A stretch of DNA of 7,259 nt. Source: VGSZ01 sp044349155 (GTDB taxonomy: Bacteria > Myxococcota > UBA727 > VGSZ01). The translations under genes and the position numbers were made by a program. The notes under the pieces are model-generated. The model had not been told where the DNA came from and ran no database searches. It worked only from the letters and a program-made list of their open reading frames with translations. Below are positions 1 through 5,881 of this stretch, in pieces. Position 1 is the first letter of the stretch, and every line of letters starts with the position of its first letter. The DNA is taken from NCBI GenBank assembly GCA_044349155.1, contig JBIKRQ010000327.1, positions 1 through 7,259 of the forward strand, written 5' to 3'.

Positions 1-120
1 TGCGCTCCCCGCTTCCTTCACGCCGGCCTCGCGGTCCGACGCTCTGCGGTTCGCTTCGCTCGCTGTGACCAGCTCACGGGTGGACTTTCACCTCCAAGAT
101 CGCGCCCATGCCGGGCACAC
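1..120 (-). mobile_element. Group IIC (bacterial class C) intron, 5' end of domain I, truncated by the window edge
   Basis: Read on the minus strand from base 120, the sequence begins GTGTGCCCGGCATGGG. This is a GUGYG group II intron 5' splice-site consensus, and all 16 bases match, from memory, the start of the Oceanobacillus iheyensis group IIC intron whose structure is known. Further landmarks follow in the right order: a GGTGAAAGTCCACC hairpin (79-92 on plus), a GAGCTGGTCACAGC segment, and GAAGGAAGC (11-19 on plus), also present in domain I of the O. iheyensis intron. The 5' end lies directly after the U-tract of the asnS terminator, the known target type of class IIC introns. Only about 120 bases of domain I are visible. 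The rest of the ribozyme and any reverse transcriptase/maturase gene would lie beyond position 1, so whether it is intact is unknown. Confidence 0.88.
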
Positions 121-149
121 AAACGAAAACGCGCGGCCGAAGCCGCGCG
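121..149 (-). terminator. Intrinsic (Rho-independent) terminator of asnS
   Basis: On the minus strand there is an 8-bp perfect GC stem, CGCGCGGC (149-142) with GCCGCGCG (137-130), closed by a TTCG tetraloop. It is followed at once by TTTTCGTTT (129-121). The stem starts 25 bases after the asnS stop codon. The UUCG loop and U-rich tail are classical features, and the last U-tract base abuts the intron 5' end. On the plus strand the hairpin is preceded by A residues and followed by GAAGAG, so it works in the minus direction only. Confidence 0.92.
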
Positions 150-174
150 CGAAGAGCCATCGACGTCGTCGAAC

Positions 175-1566
175 TCAGGGCCAGATGCGATCGAGCGTGC
201 GCGCAAACGGGATCGCTTCACGCAGGTGACGCAGGCCGCAAATCCACGACACCGCGCGCTCGACGCCGAGGCCGAAGCCCGCGTGGGGGACTGAGCCATA
301 CTTGCGCAGGTCGAAGTACCAACCGAGCGACGACACATCGAGCTGGTGACGCTCGACTTCCTTCTCGAGCAGCTCGAGGTTGTCTTCGCGCTGACCACCG
401 CCGATGACCTCGCCGTAGCCCTCGGGGGCGAGCACGTCGAAGCCCATGGCGACCTCGGGGCGGTTTGGATACTTCTTCATGTAGAAGGCCTTCACCGCGG
501 CGGGGAAGCCGTGCACGAAGATGGGCTTGTCGTAGCGCTTGGTGAGCTCGGTCTCGTGGGGCGAGCCGAAGTCCATGCCCCAGTGGATGTCGAGGAGCTT
601 CTTTGCTTCTTCGTCGGTTTGCTCAGCACGGATGGCCTCGATCTGCTTCACGGCGTCGTCGTACGACAGGCGCGGAAACGGACCCTTCACGTTTTTGAGC
701 AACGCGATGTGGCCTTCCATCCACGCTTTCTCTTCGGGCGTGTTGGGCAGGATGTCGAGCATCTCGTCGGCGTGCTTGCTCACCGCGGTCTGCACCACTG
801 TCGTGAGGAATGACTCGGCGAGGTCCATGTCTTGCCACATGTCCATGAAGGCCACTTCGGGCTCGACCATCCAGAACTCGTTGAGGTGACGACGGGTCTT
901 GGACTTCTCGGCGCGAAACGTGGGGCCGAAGCAGTAGGTCTTGCCGAACGCGAGGGCCGTGGCCTCCTGGTACAGCTGGCCCGACTGCGACAGGTACGCC
1001 GTGCTGTCGTCGAACCACTTCGTCTCAAACAACGTCGTGGTGCCTTCGCAAGCGTTGGCCGTGAAGATCGGGCTGTCGACGAGCAGGAAGCCGTTGTCGT
1101 CGAAGAAGTCGCGGATGGTCTTCACGATCGTGGCGCGCACGCGCAGGATGAGCCACTGACGACGATCGCGCATCCACAGATGGCGGTGGTCCATCAAGAA
1201 GCCGGGGTCGTGGTCGTCGCCGCCGCCCTTGCCCTTCTTCTGGATCGGGAAGTCTTTGCTGTCGCTGACGATCTTGATGGCCTTGGTGACGAGCTCCATC
1301 TGGCAGTAGGGCGCGCGTTCGTCGGCCTTCACTTCGCCGGTGATTTCGACGGCGGCTTCCTGGCCGAGGCGCTTGACCTCGTCGAACATCTCGGGCGTGA
1401 CGTCGTGCGCGCCAAGCACGCACTGCAAAAAGCCCGAGCCATCGCGCAGGTGAAGAAACTGCACCTTGCCCGAACCGCGCTTGTTGGCGAGCCAGCCCTT
1501 CAGCGTGACGGTCTGGCCAATGTGCTGTTTCAACTCGGCGATTCGAACCCAGGGCGTGTCGCTCAT
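175..1566 (-). CDS. asnS: Asparagine--tRNA ligase (asparaginyl-tRNA synthetase)
   Basis: Cytosolic class IIb aminoacyl-tRNA synthetase of 463 residues (E. coli AsnS is 466) that charges tRNA-Asn with asparagine using ATP. Residues about 8-105 form the N-terminal OB-fold anticodon-binding domain (RIAELKQHIGQTVTLKGW, GEVKADERAP). The catalytic domain follows. Motif 2 is near residues 214-237 (GPTFRAEKSKTRRHLNEFW, then MVEPE); the FRAEKSxTxRHLxEF pattern is characteristic of AsnRS. Motif 3 is near 430-440 (GFGLGVERAVS, with the ATP-binding Arg at 437). The sequence ends IPFARTLDRIWP, an Ala where many bacterial AsnRS have IPFPRT. The ATG at 1566 is chosen because GAGG lies 7 bases upstream (1577-1574) and the protein then starts normally before the OB-fold. 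An upstream ATG at 1650 would add 28 unrelated residues. Its own intrinsic terminator follows 25 bases after the stop. Confidence 0.97.
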   Translation of the reverse strand: MSDTPWVRIAELKQHIGQTVTLKGWLANKRGSGKVQFLHLRDGSGFLQCVLGAHDVTPEMFDEVKRLGQEAAVEITGEVKADERAPYCQMELVTKAIKIVSDSKDFPIQKKGKGGGDDHDPGFLMDHRHLWMRDRRQWLILRVRATIVKTIRDFFDDNGFLLVDSPIFTANACEGTTTLFETKWFDDSTAYLSQSGQLYQEATALAFGKTYCFGPTFRAEKSKTRRHLNEFWMVEPEVAFMDMWQDMDLAESFLTTVVQTAVSKHADEMLDILPNTPEEKAWMEGHIALLKNVKGPFPRLSYDDAVKQIEAIRAEQTDEEAKKLLDIHWGMDFGSPHETELTKRYDKPIFVHGFPAAVKAFYMKKYPNRPEVAMGFDVLAPEGYGEVIGGGQREDNLELLEKEVERHQLDVSSLGWYFDLRKYGSVPHAGFGLGVERAVSWICGLRHLREAIPFARTLDRIWP

Positions 1567-1653
1567 GTCAGTGCCTCGTGAGAGCCGGCCGCGTGCCGGT
1601 GCCCACGACGTAGGAGACACGTGTGTGCAAGGCAAGAGCCGACTGCACAACAG

Positions 1654-2151
1654 CTACTGCAACAGCACCAGGGCGACGAAGGCGATGCCCACATAGACCG
1701 CCAGCGGCATGAAGATGGCGATGCCAAACTGCGAGCGCTGGTCGCGCATGGCGATGATGTCGTCGACGGCGTTGCCCTCGGGCACCATGACCCAGTTGGG
1801 GCGGTACAGGTCTTCTGCGAGTGCCAGGAGCGGCTTGAGCACGGGCTCGCGAAACATCTTTTGCGCCCGAAACGCCGCCGGCAGCAGCCACCAGATGAAA
1901 AACGGCCACACCAAAAACATCGCCGCGGGCACGTTGTTCACCATGCGCATCTGGCCGGTGACGACGCGCAGGCGGTCGCCTTCTTCGTGCAAGCGCCGCC
2001 GAAAGTCTTCGGGCAGTGCAGCAACGCCAGCGGCGATCTGCTCGCGCAGCCAGGCGTCCTCGACGGAGTTTTCCTTCGCGCGCGTGCCCGGCCGGTGGTT
2101 CGGGGCGGGTGGCGCGGGTGGGGCGGCCTGTTCGGTGGTGGTGTCGCTCAT
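1654..2151 (-). CDS. Small two-transmembrane protein of unknown function (165 aa)
   Basis: I do not recognise a family. The protein opens with a Thr/Ala/Pro-rich, probably disordered tail (residues 1-20). A charged helical segment follows (about 30-70, WLREQIAAGVAALPEDFRRR), then a Trp/Phe-rich transmembrane helix (about 73-94, AMFLVWPFFIWWLLPAAF). A loop of about 45 residues (FREPVLKPLLALAEDLYRPN) comes next, and a second transmembrane helix (about 142-165) runs to the C-terminus. The ATG at 2151 is preferred over one 8 codons upstream: GAGGAG sits 5 bases before it, and the first codons (MSDT) match the starts of both flanking genes. It lies 87 bases upstream of asnS and 132 bases downstream of the 630-residue membrane protein, so co-transcription is possible. 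It could be a membrane-quality-control or accessory subunit, but nothing shows this. Confidence 0.85.
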   Translation of the reverse strand: MSDTTTEQAAPPAPPAPNHRPGTRAKENSVEDAWLREQIAAGVAALPEDFRRRLHEEGDRLRVVTGQMRMVNNVPAAMFLVWPFFIWWLLPAAFRAQKMFREPVLKPLLALAEDLYRPNWVMVPEGNAVDDIIAMRDQRSQFGIAIFMPLAVYVGIAFVALVLLQ

Positions 2152-2160
2152 GTGTGCTCC

Positions 2161-2200
2161 TCGCCGCGGCGACAAACCGCGAAGCCGGCTTCTCTCGAGG
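2161..2200 (+). repeat. Small palindromic repeat, copy 1 (truncated), inverted relative to copy 2
   Basis: This 40-base stretch matches the reverse complement of 4199-4240 at 37 positions, with 3 mismatches and two single-base gaps. It contains a TCGCC-GC-GGCGA hairpin (2161-2172), the shared core CAAACCGC, and a perfect 12-base palindrome GAAGCCGGCTTC (2181-2192). It lies in the 132-base gap upstream of the 165-residue membrane protein, ending 9 bases from that start codon, just outside the GAGGAG ribosome-binding site. Compared with copy 2 it lacks the outer arm on the gene-proximal side. No promoter could be picked out in the remainder of this gap (2201-2283). Confidence 0.7.
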
Positions 2201-2283
2201 CTCGCTCGATCCAGAAAGCAGCAGCTGCACTAACGGTTCGACGTCGACACACAAGCCCCGTCACTGCGGCACGACGGCGCGAT

Positions 2284-4176
2284 TCAGGGTGCCACCACGC
2301 TCCACAGCGCTTCGTCGTGCCCCTCGAGCACAAACAAGTTCTTGATGCTGCGTGGTGGTGCGACCGCTGCAGGAGCGAGCGGCGTGGGGGTTGGCGCTGC
2401 TGGCGGTGTCGACGGGGATGGCAGCGTGAGGGTGCCGCCTTCGATGAGGAGCGCCTCAATCTTACCACTGGTAAGATCCGCCTGCGACGCCAGCACCAAC
2501 GCTTCGTGGCGACCGCCGTCCGCAGCGAGCACCTCGACGCGGGCCAGCACCCACTCGCCGCCAGCGGTCACGCGCGCCGACAGCACACGCGACACACCAC
2601 CAACGGCGTGGCCGTCTTTGCCGATGGCCTCGGCGCGCAGCAGCGTGGCCTTGGTGTCGACGAGGTGGGCGAGGCTGCCGCGCATCATCGCGCCCTCTTT
2701 GTTCACAAACGCCAGGAAGCCATCGGCCTCCACACTCAGGCCCACGGTGCGAGCACCGCGATCTGAAAACGGCGCTTCGGGCTTGCCGACCAGCTCGGGG
2801 GCAACGGCGAACGCACCACCGCCAAGGCGCGCTTGAAACAGCCAGCCGCGCACACCCTCCTCGACGAAGTTGGCCTCGAAGACGACGCGGCCATCGGGGA
2901 GTGCAGCAGCGTCGCCAAACGCCTGCAACGTGACGCCTTCGATGCCGCTGACCTCGTCGCCCGTGCGCACCAACTCCGACAGCGCGCGCGGGGTGTCGAT
3001 GCGACCAACGAGCAGCCGACGCGGGTTCATCACGAACTCGGTGCCCGCGAACTTCTCGCCGAGATCGTTGCCGCCGACGAGCAGCACCTCCTCGACGACG
3101 ATGGGGCCGCTGCCGTCGTTGCGCTTGATGGAAAACGCGTGGCTGACGCTGCCTTCGTTGGTCTTGTCTTTGGCATCAACGACATCGCCGGCGCGCCGCA
3201 CGACGACGGGAGCACTGCCCGGCATGGCTGAGACGAGGGCCTGAACCACCGCGTTCTTCTTGGGGTCAAACGCATCAATCGACGCGAGCAGGTGCCCACC
3301 GGGGCCCACAGCGACGTCGCGCAGGCCTTGCACCTCGAGGTCGCCAACCTTCGCGCCGCGCGACAACGACAACAACTTCGTCGGGGCCGCATCGGGCGAA
3401 GCGGTGAGCAACACCTGCCCCGCGAGCACAATCGCGATGTGACCGTCGATGCTCGTCTCGACGCGGGTGGGCGAGCCGTCGGCGCTGAAGGCCGCGAGAT
3501 CGTCGACGCGCGCGGTGGTGGCCCCGCCAAACGCGAGAGTGAAGCGGGTGGCAGCAAGGTCGCCGGTGCTGGTGGTGACGACAGCACCCACCGTGGAGAT
3601 GGCGCGACCGGCGGCGCGCGGCGACAGCCCTGCAGGTGCTGGTACCGCAGGCGTGGTCGGCGTTGCTGGTGTCGTCGGCATTGCTGGTGTCGTCGGCGTC
3701 GTTGGCGTCGCTGGGGTCGTCGGTGTTGCAGGTGTGCCGCTCAGGTGAGCGCCGCCGTCTTTGGCCGACTTCTCGAGGATGCCACCGAGGACGGGCACCG
3801 AGCCGAGCACCGGATGAATGGCCGCTGAGAGTTGGGCCGTGACAGGCACGTCGGGCTCAAGGCTGGTGACGCCGACAAGAAACACGGTGAACTGGGTGGT
3901 GACGACGAGAAACAGGGCAGCGATGCGGCGCAACAGCAGCGGACGCTTCTGCCGTTTCAACGCCAGGGCCGCGCGTACCGAGAGCACCAGCGGCAGGATC
4001 CACGCGAGCACGGCACCCGCCGCGAGGCTGCCCGCGTCGCCCAACGCGCCGCGCGTCCACGCCGAGAAGCCGGCGATGGCGACGATGCCGAAGAACACCC
4101 CGAACGCGATCGTGAACGCGAGCAGCATCAGGCGTCGTGGCGCTGCTGCCTTCGGGGCCTGGTTCGTGTCGCTCAT
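2284..4176 (-). CDS. Large membrane-anchored protein with Thr-Pro linker and beta-rich C-terminal region, unknown function (630 aa)
   Basis: I recognise no family with confidence. Three hydrophobic helices occupy residues about 15-37 (LMLLAFTIAFGVFFGIVAIA), 48-70 and 84-104 (FLVVTTQFTVFLVGV), with Arg/Lys clusters before the first and between the second and third. A low-complexity Thr-Pro-Ala linker follows at about 148-181. The remaining roughly 440 residues have short alternating beta-like strands with recurring GG/DG turns (LPDGRVVFEANF, ADGFLAFVNKEG), resembling a beta-propeller or tandem beta-repeat fold. A second Pro-rich patch is near 587-608 (PSPSTPPAAPTPTPLAP). The likely layout is an inner-membrane anchor with a periplasmic sensor or adhesin-like domain; this is inference. 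The ATG at 4176 has GAGGAG 6 bases upstream and shares the MSDT start with its downstream neighbours. It is separated from the phosphonate operon by 194 bases, so a functional link is not implied. Confidence 0.85.
   Translation of the reverse strand: MSDTNQAPKAAAPRRLMLLAFTIAFGVFFGIVAIAGFSAWTRGALGDAGSLAAGAVLAWILPLVLSVRAALALKRQKRPLLLRRIAALFLVVTTQFTVFLVGVTSLEPDVPVTAQLSAAIHPVLGSVPVLGGILEKSAKDGGAHLSGTPATPTTPATPTTPTTPAMPTTPATPTTPAVPAPAGLSPRAAGRAISTVGAVVTTSTGDLAATRFTLAFGGATTARVDDLAAFSADGSPTRVETSIDGHIAIVLAGQVLLTASPDAAPTKLLSLSRGAKVGDLEVQGLRDVAVGPGGHLLASIDAFDPKKNAVVQALVSAMPGSAPVVVRRAGDVVDAKDKTNEGSVSHAFSIKRNDGSGPIVVEEVLLVGGNDLGEKFAGTEFVMNPRRLLVGRIDTPRALSELVRTGDEVSGIEGVTLQAFGDAAALPDGRVVFEANFVEEGVRGWLFQARLGGGAFAVAPELVGKPEAPFSDRGARTVGLSVEADGFLAFVNKEGAMMRGSLAHLVDTKATLLRAEAIGKDGHAVGGVSRVLSARVTAGGEWVLARVEVLAADGGRHEALVLASQADLTSGKIEALLIEGGTLTLPSPSTPPAAPTPTPLAPAAVAPPRSIKNLFVLEGHDEALWSVVAP
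3634..3735 (-). repeat. In-frame low-complexity repeat encoding the Thr-Pro-Ala linker
   Basis: About 100 bases of imperfect tandem units, on the plus strand variations of GGTGTCGTCGGCGTTGCT, encode a run built from TP, TTP and ATP peptides (residues about 148-181 of the 630-residue protein). Units differ by a few bases and in length, as in an eroded minisatellite whose copy number can vary by slippage while keeping frame. It connects the membrane segments to the large C-terminal region. Confidence 0.75.
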
Positions 4177-4197
4177 CGTGGGCTCCTCTTCGTTTGA

Positions 4198-4252
4198 CCC
4201 TCGAAGAGAACACCGGCTTTGCGGTTTGTCGCCGAGGCGAGTCTCTCGAGGG
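4198..4252 (-). repeat. Small palindromic repeat, copy 2 (apparently complete, about 55 bp)
   Basis: On the plus strand the element is bounded by CCCTCGAAGAGA (4198-4209) and TCTCTCGAGGG (4242-4252), nearly perfect inverted arms. Between them lie ACCGGCTTTGCGGT, which can form a short hairpin, and TCGCCGAGGCGA (4229-4240), a 5-bp hairpin with a 2-base loop. This gives a three-stem, cloverleaf-like fold. The inner 42 bases recur in inverted orientation at 2161-2200. It sits 22 bases upstream of the start codon of the 630-residue protein, outside its GAGGAG ribosome-binding site. Size and structure suit a REP/MITE-like dispersed element; the family is not identified. Confidence 0.7.
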
Positions 4253-4304
4253 GTTTGGTGGGGACACCTCCCCGCCGTTCATGCGCTGGCCGCACGATGC
4301 AGTC

Positions 4305-4331
4305 GCGAGGGGGCCCACGGCAACCCCTCGC
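4305..4331. terminator. Hairpin in the gap after the phosphonate operon; possible weak terminator
   Basis: GCGAGGGG (4305-4312) pairs perfectly with CCCCTCGC (4324-4331) across an 11-base loop. It begins 40 bases after the stop codon of the last operon gene, where a terminator would be expected. In the direction of the genes (minus) no U-tract follows. The only T-run (CGCTTTT, 4334-4340) follows in the plus direction, where there is no gene. It may be a transcript-stabilising stem or a poor terminator. Nothing else is seen in the 4253-4370 spacer. Confidence 0.35.
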
Positions 4332-4370
4332 CACGCTTTTCCATTCGAACCCGTGCGTTTGGAGCGTTCG

Positions 4371-5051
4371 TCAGCGGTAGGGATGCTCGACGATTTCCCA
4401 GCCGCGCACGCCTGCTTCGCGTCGCAACGCCTTGTTTGGCCCGACGGCCACCGGGCGCCCGACGGCAGCCATCAGCGGCAGGTCGTTGATGTGGTCGCTG
4501 TAAAAAGCGCACGTCGCCAGATCGACGCCGTGCTCGGCGGCGAAGGCCTGCGCCCGCGCGAGCTTGCGTTCGCCCTCGAGGACACCGTCGAGCACACGGC
4601 CCGTGCAACGGCCGTCGTCGACTTCGAGTTCGGTCGCAAGCACGTGGGCAATACCAAGCGCGTGCGCGGTGGGTCGCGCGAAGTACGCCGCCGCCGCCGT
4701 GGCGATGACGACGACGTCGCCTGCTTGTTGGTGGGCCTTGATGCGCGAGACGACGGGCTCAGACATCCAGTGCTGCAGGATGTCGGTGTGCATGTCGTCG
4801 ATGGCGTCCTGGATCGCCTCGGGGGTTTGGCCGGCGTAGCAGCGAAAGGCGATCGCGTTGGCGCGTTCGCGCGGAAACAGCCCGAGCTTGTAGGCGATGT
4901 ACGAGAAGAACACCTGCAGGCCGAGCCACGCGGGCACGAGGCCACGGCGGATCGCAGGCAAGGCCGTGAGCGTGCGCGACTCGCGAATCAGCAGCGTGCC
5001 ATCAAAGTCGACGAAGGCGATCGACCGCGGTGACGACGACGTTGATGTCAT
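4371..5051 (-). CDS. HAD superfamily subfamily IB phosphatase (SerB/CicA-like), last gene of the phosphonate operon
   Basis: A 226-residue aspartate-based phosphohydrolase. Motif I is DFDGTL, with the nucleophile Asp15 and acid/base Asp17. Motif II is VIATAA, with Thr118. The motif III Lys is likely Lys163 (GERKLARA). Motif IV is YSDHINDLPLM, with Asp186 and Asp190. Residues about 35-60 form a hydrophobic cap segment (LGLQVFFSYIAYKLGLFP), typical of the HAD-IB group that includes CicA and the phosphatidylglycerophosphatase PgpC. The substrate cannot be told from sequence. The ATG at 5051 overlaps the stop of the upstream cytidylyltransferase gene by 4 bases (ATGA) and has GGGAG about 9 bases upstream, so it is probably translationally coupled. 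Context suggests action on a phosphonate intermediate, nucleotide or lipid phosphate of the same pathway; a phosphoserine phosphatase role is possible but less likely here. Confidence 0.92.
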   Translation of the reverse strand: MTSTSSSPRSIAFVDFDGTLLIRESRTLTALPAIRRGLVPAWLGLQVFFSYIAYKLGLFPRERANAIAFRCYAGQTPEAIQDAIDDMHTDILQHWMSEPVVSRIKAHQQAGDVVVIATAAAAYFARPTAHALGIAHVLATELEVDDGRCTGRVLDGVLEGERKLARAQAFAAEHGVDLATCAFYSDHINDLPLMAAVGRPVAVGPNKALRREAGVRGWEIVEHPYR

Positions 5052-5881
5052 CGCGCTTCTCCCATCTGCACCAGGGCTGGATGTACATCTCGCTGCAGGC
5101 GCGCGTAGTCGGCGGGCGTGTCGACCTCCATGAACAGGTCGCGCTCGTCGAGGCGCACGATGTCGATCAGGCCCGCCGACATCATCAGCTGCGTGACGTC
5201 TTCGTGCTCGCTGCGGGCTTTCGCCGTCGAAAACGCGATCGCCCAGTCGGTGGCGCTGCGCACGAAGGCGTGGTCGCCAGGAGCCACGCGGACGATGCCG
5301 GTGGCCTCGCCGCGCGCCGCCAGTGCGGACACGATCTGCGTGCCGTGCAGCCCCTTGCCGTGTCGAACAGCAACGTTCGGTGACGACGACGAGGCGAACA
5401 CCACGACCTCTTCGGAGTCGGCCGCGGTGCGCGGTGCGACCAACGTGGCGCTGCGTTTGGCGTGGACATCGCACAGGCGCAGCAGACCTGCGCGGGTGTA
5501 GACGATGTCGGCGTCCATGAAGAGCACGTGGTGTTGGCCATCGAGCACAACCTCGGCGGCGTGCCAGGCGAACTGCAGGCTGTGGGCACTGCCCGACGTC
5601 GACAAATCCTCGGTCGGGTTCATCACCCACTGCACCTGCACCGTTTCAGGCAGGTCGCGTTGGGCGCGCAACGGCGTGTGGCACGTGCGCGTGTTGCCCA
5701 CGATCACGATGCGCGAAACACCGATGCCCGCGAGCTGACGCAGGTGAAAATCGAGGAAGGTGTCGTCGTCGTCGCGGCCCGACAGCGGTAGCAACGGCTT
5801 GGGCGTGGTGCCCACGGCGGCGATGCGGTTGCCGCGACCTGCTGCAAGAATGACGGCGGTGTGCACGGCGCGCGCGTTCAT
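5048..5881 (-). CDS. Nucleotidyltransferase, probable CTP:phosphonate (AEP) cytidylyltransferase
   Basis: A 277-residue single-domain GT-A-like NTP transferase. The nucleotide-binding loop is AVILAAGRGNRI (residues 9-20), followed by TPKPLLPL with Lys28. SGSAHSLQFA lies at 96-105 and fits the base/sugar-binding loop. The metal-binding FMDADIV has Asp125, and the second metal site is MEVDTPADY (241-249). This architecture is shared with LicC (phosphocholine cytidylyltransferase) and the PntC cytidylyltransferase that makes CMP-AEP, as well as with sugar-1-phosphate transferases. The position directly after AEP aminotransferase makes AEP the best substrate guess: CTP + AEP -> CMP-AEP + PPi. The ATG at 5881 overlaps the aminotransferase stop by 4 bases (ATGA). 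A GTG five codons downstream is an alternative start. Family is confident; substrate is inferred from context. Confidence 0.93.
   Translation of the reverse strand: MNARAVHTAVILAAGRGNRIAAVGTTPKPLLPLSGRDDDDTFLDFHLRQLAGIGVSRIVIVGNTRTCHTPLRAQRDLPETVQVQWVMNPTEDLSTSGSAHSLQFAWHAAEVVLDGQHHVLFMDADIVYTRAGLLRLCDVHAKRSATLVAPRTAADSEEVVVFASSSSPNVAVRHGKGLHGTQIVSALAARGEATGIVRVAPGDHAFVRSATDWAIAFSTAKARSEHEDVTQLMMSAGLIDIVRLDERDLFMEVDTPADYARLQRDVHPALVQMGEAR

Noticed and set aside
832..1581. Plus-strand open frame of 249 codons
   Set aside because: Entirely antisense to asnS, which is unmistakable. No recognisable domain.
1585..1599. CCGGC-CGCGT-GCCGG hairpin in the asnS leader
   Set aside because: Only a 5-bp stem, no U-tract and no antiterminator partner. 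There is no T-box sequence (no AGGGTGGNACCGCG-like motif), so there is no basis to call it regulatory.
1607..1635. Possible promoter before asnS: TTGCCT, 17 bases, TACGTC (minus strand)
   Set aside because: The -10 match is poor (about half of the consensus) and high-GC genomes give many such chance hits. Not strong enough to annotate.
1567..1650. 28-residue N-terminal extension of asnS from the ATG at 1650
   Set aside because: The extra residues match nothing in AsnRS. The ATG at 1566 has a well-spaced GAGG and gives the normal family length.
1621..2766. Plus-strand open frame of 381 codons
   Set aside because: It runs antisense through two minus-strand genes that have transmembrane patterns and good ribosome-binding sites. 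Its product is His/Arg/Gln-rich with no domain, as expected from the complement of GC-rich codons.
4137..5033. Plus-strand open frame of 298 codons
   Set aside because: Antisense to the HAD phosphatase, whose four catalytic motifs fix the real frame. It starts inside the 630-residue gene and reads through the palindromic repeat.
5052..5630. Long N-terminal extension of the HAD phosphatase frame
   Set aside because: Arg-rich shadow of the cytidylyltransferase gene. The HAD nucleophile motif lies 15 residues after the ATG at 5051, as usual for the family.
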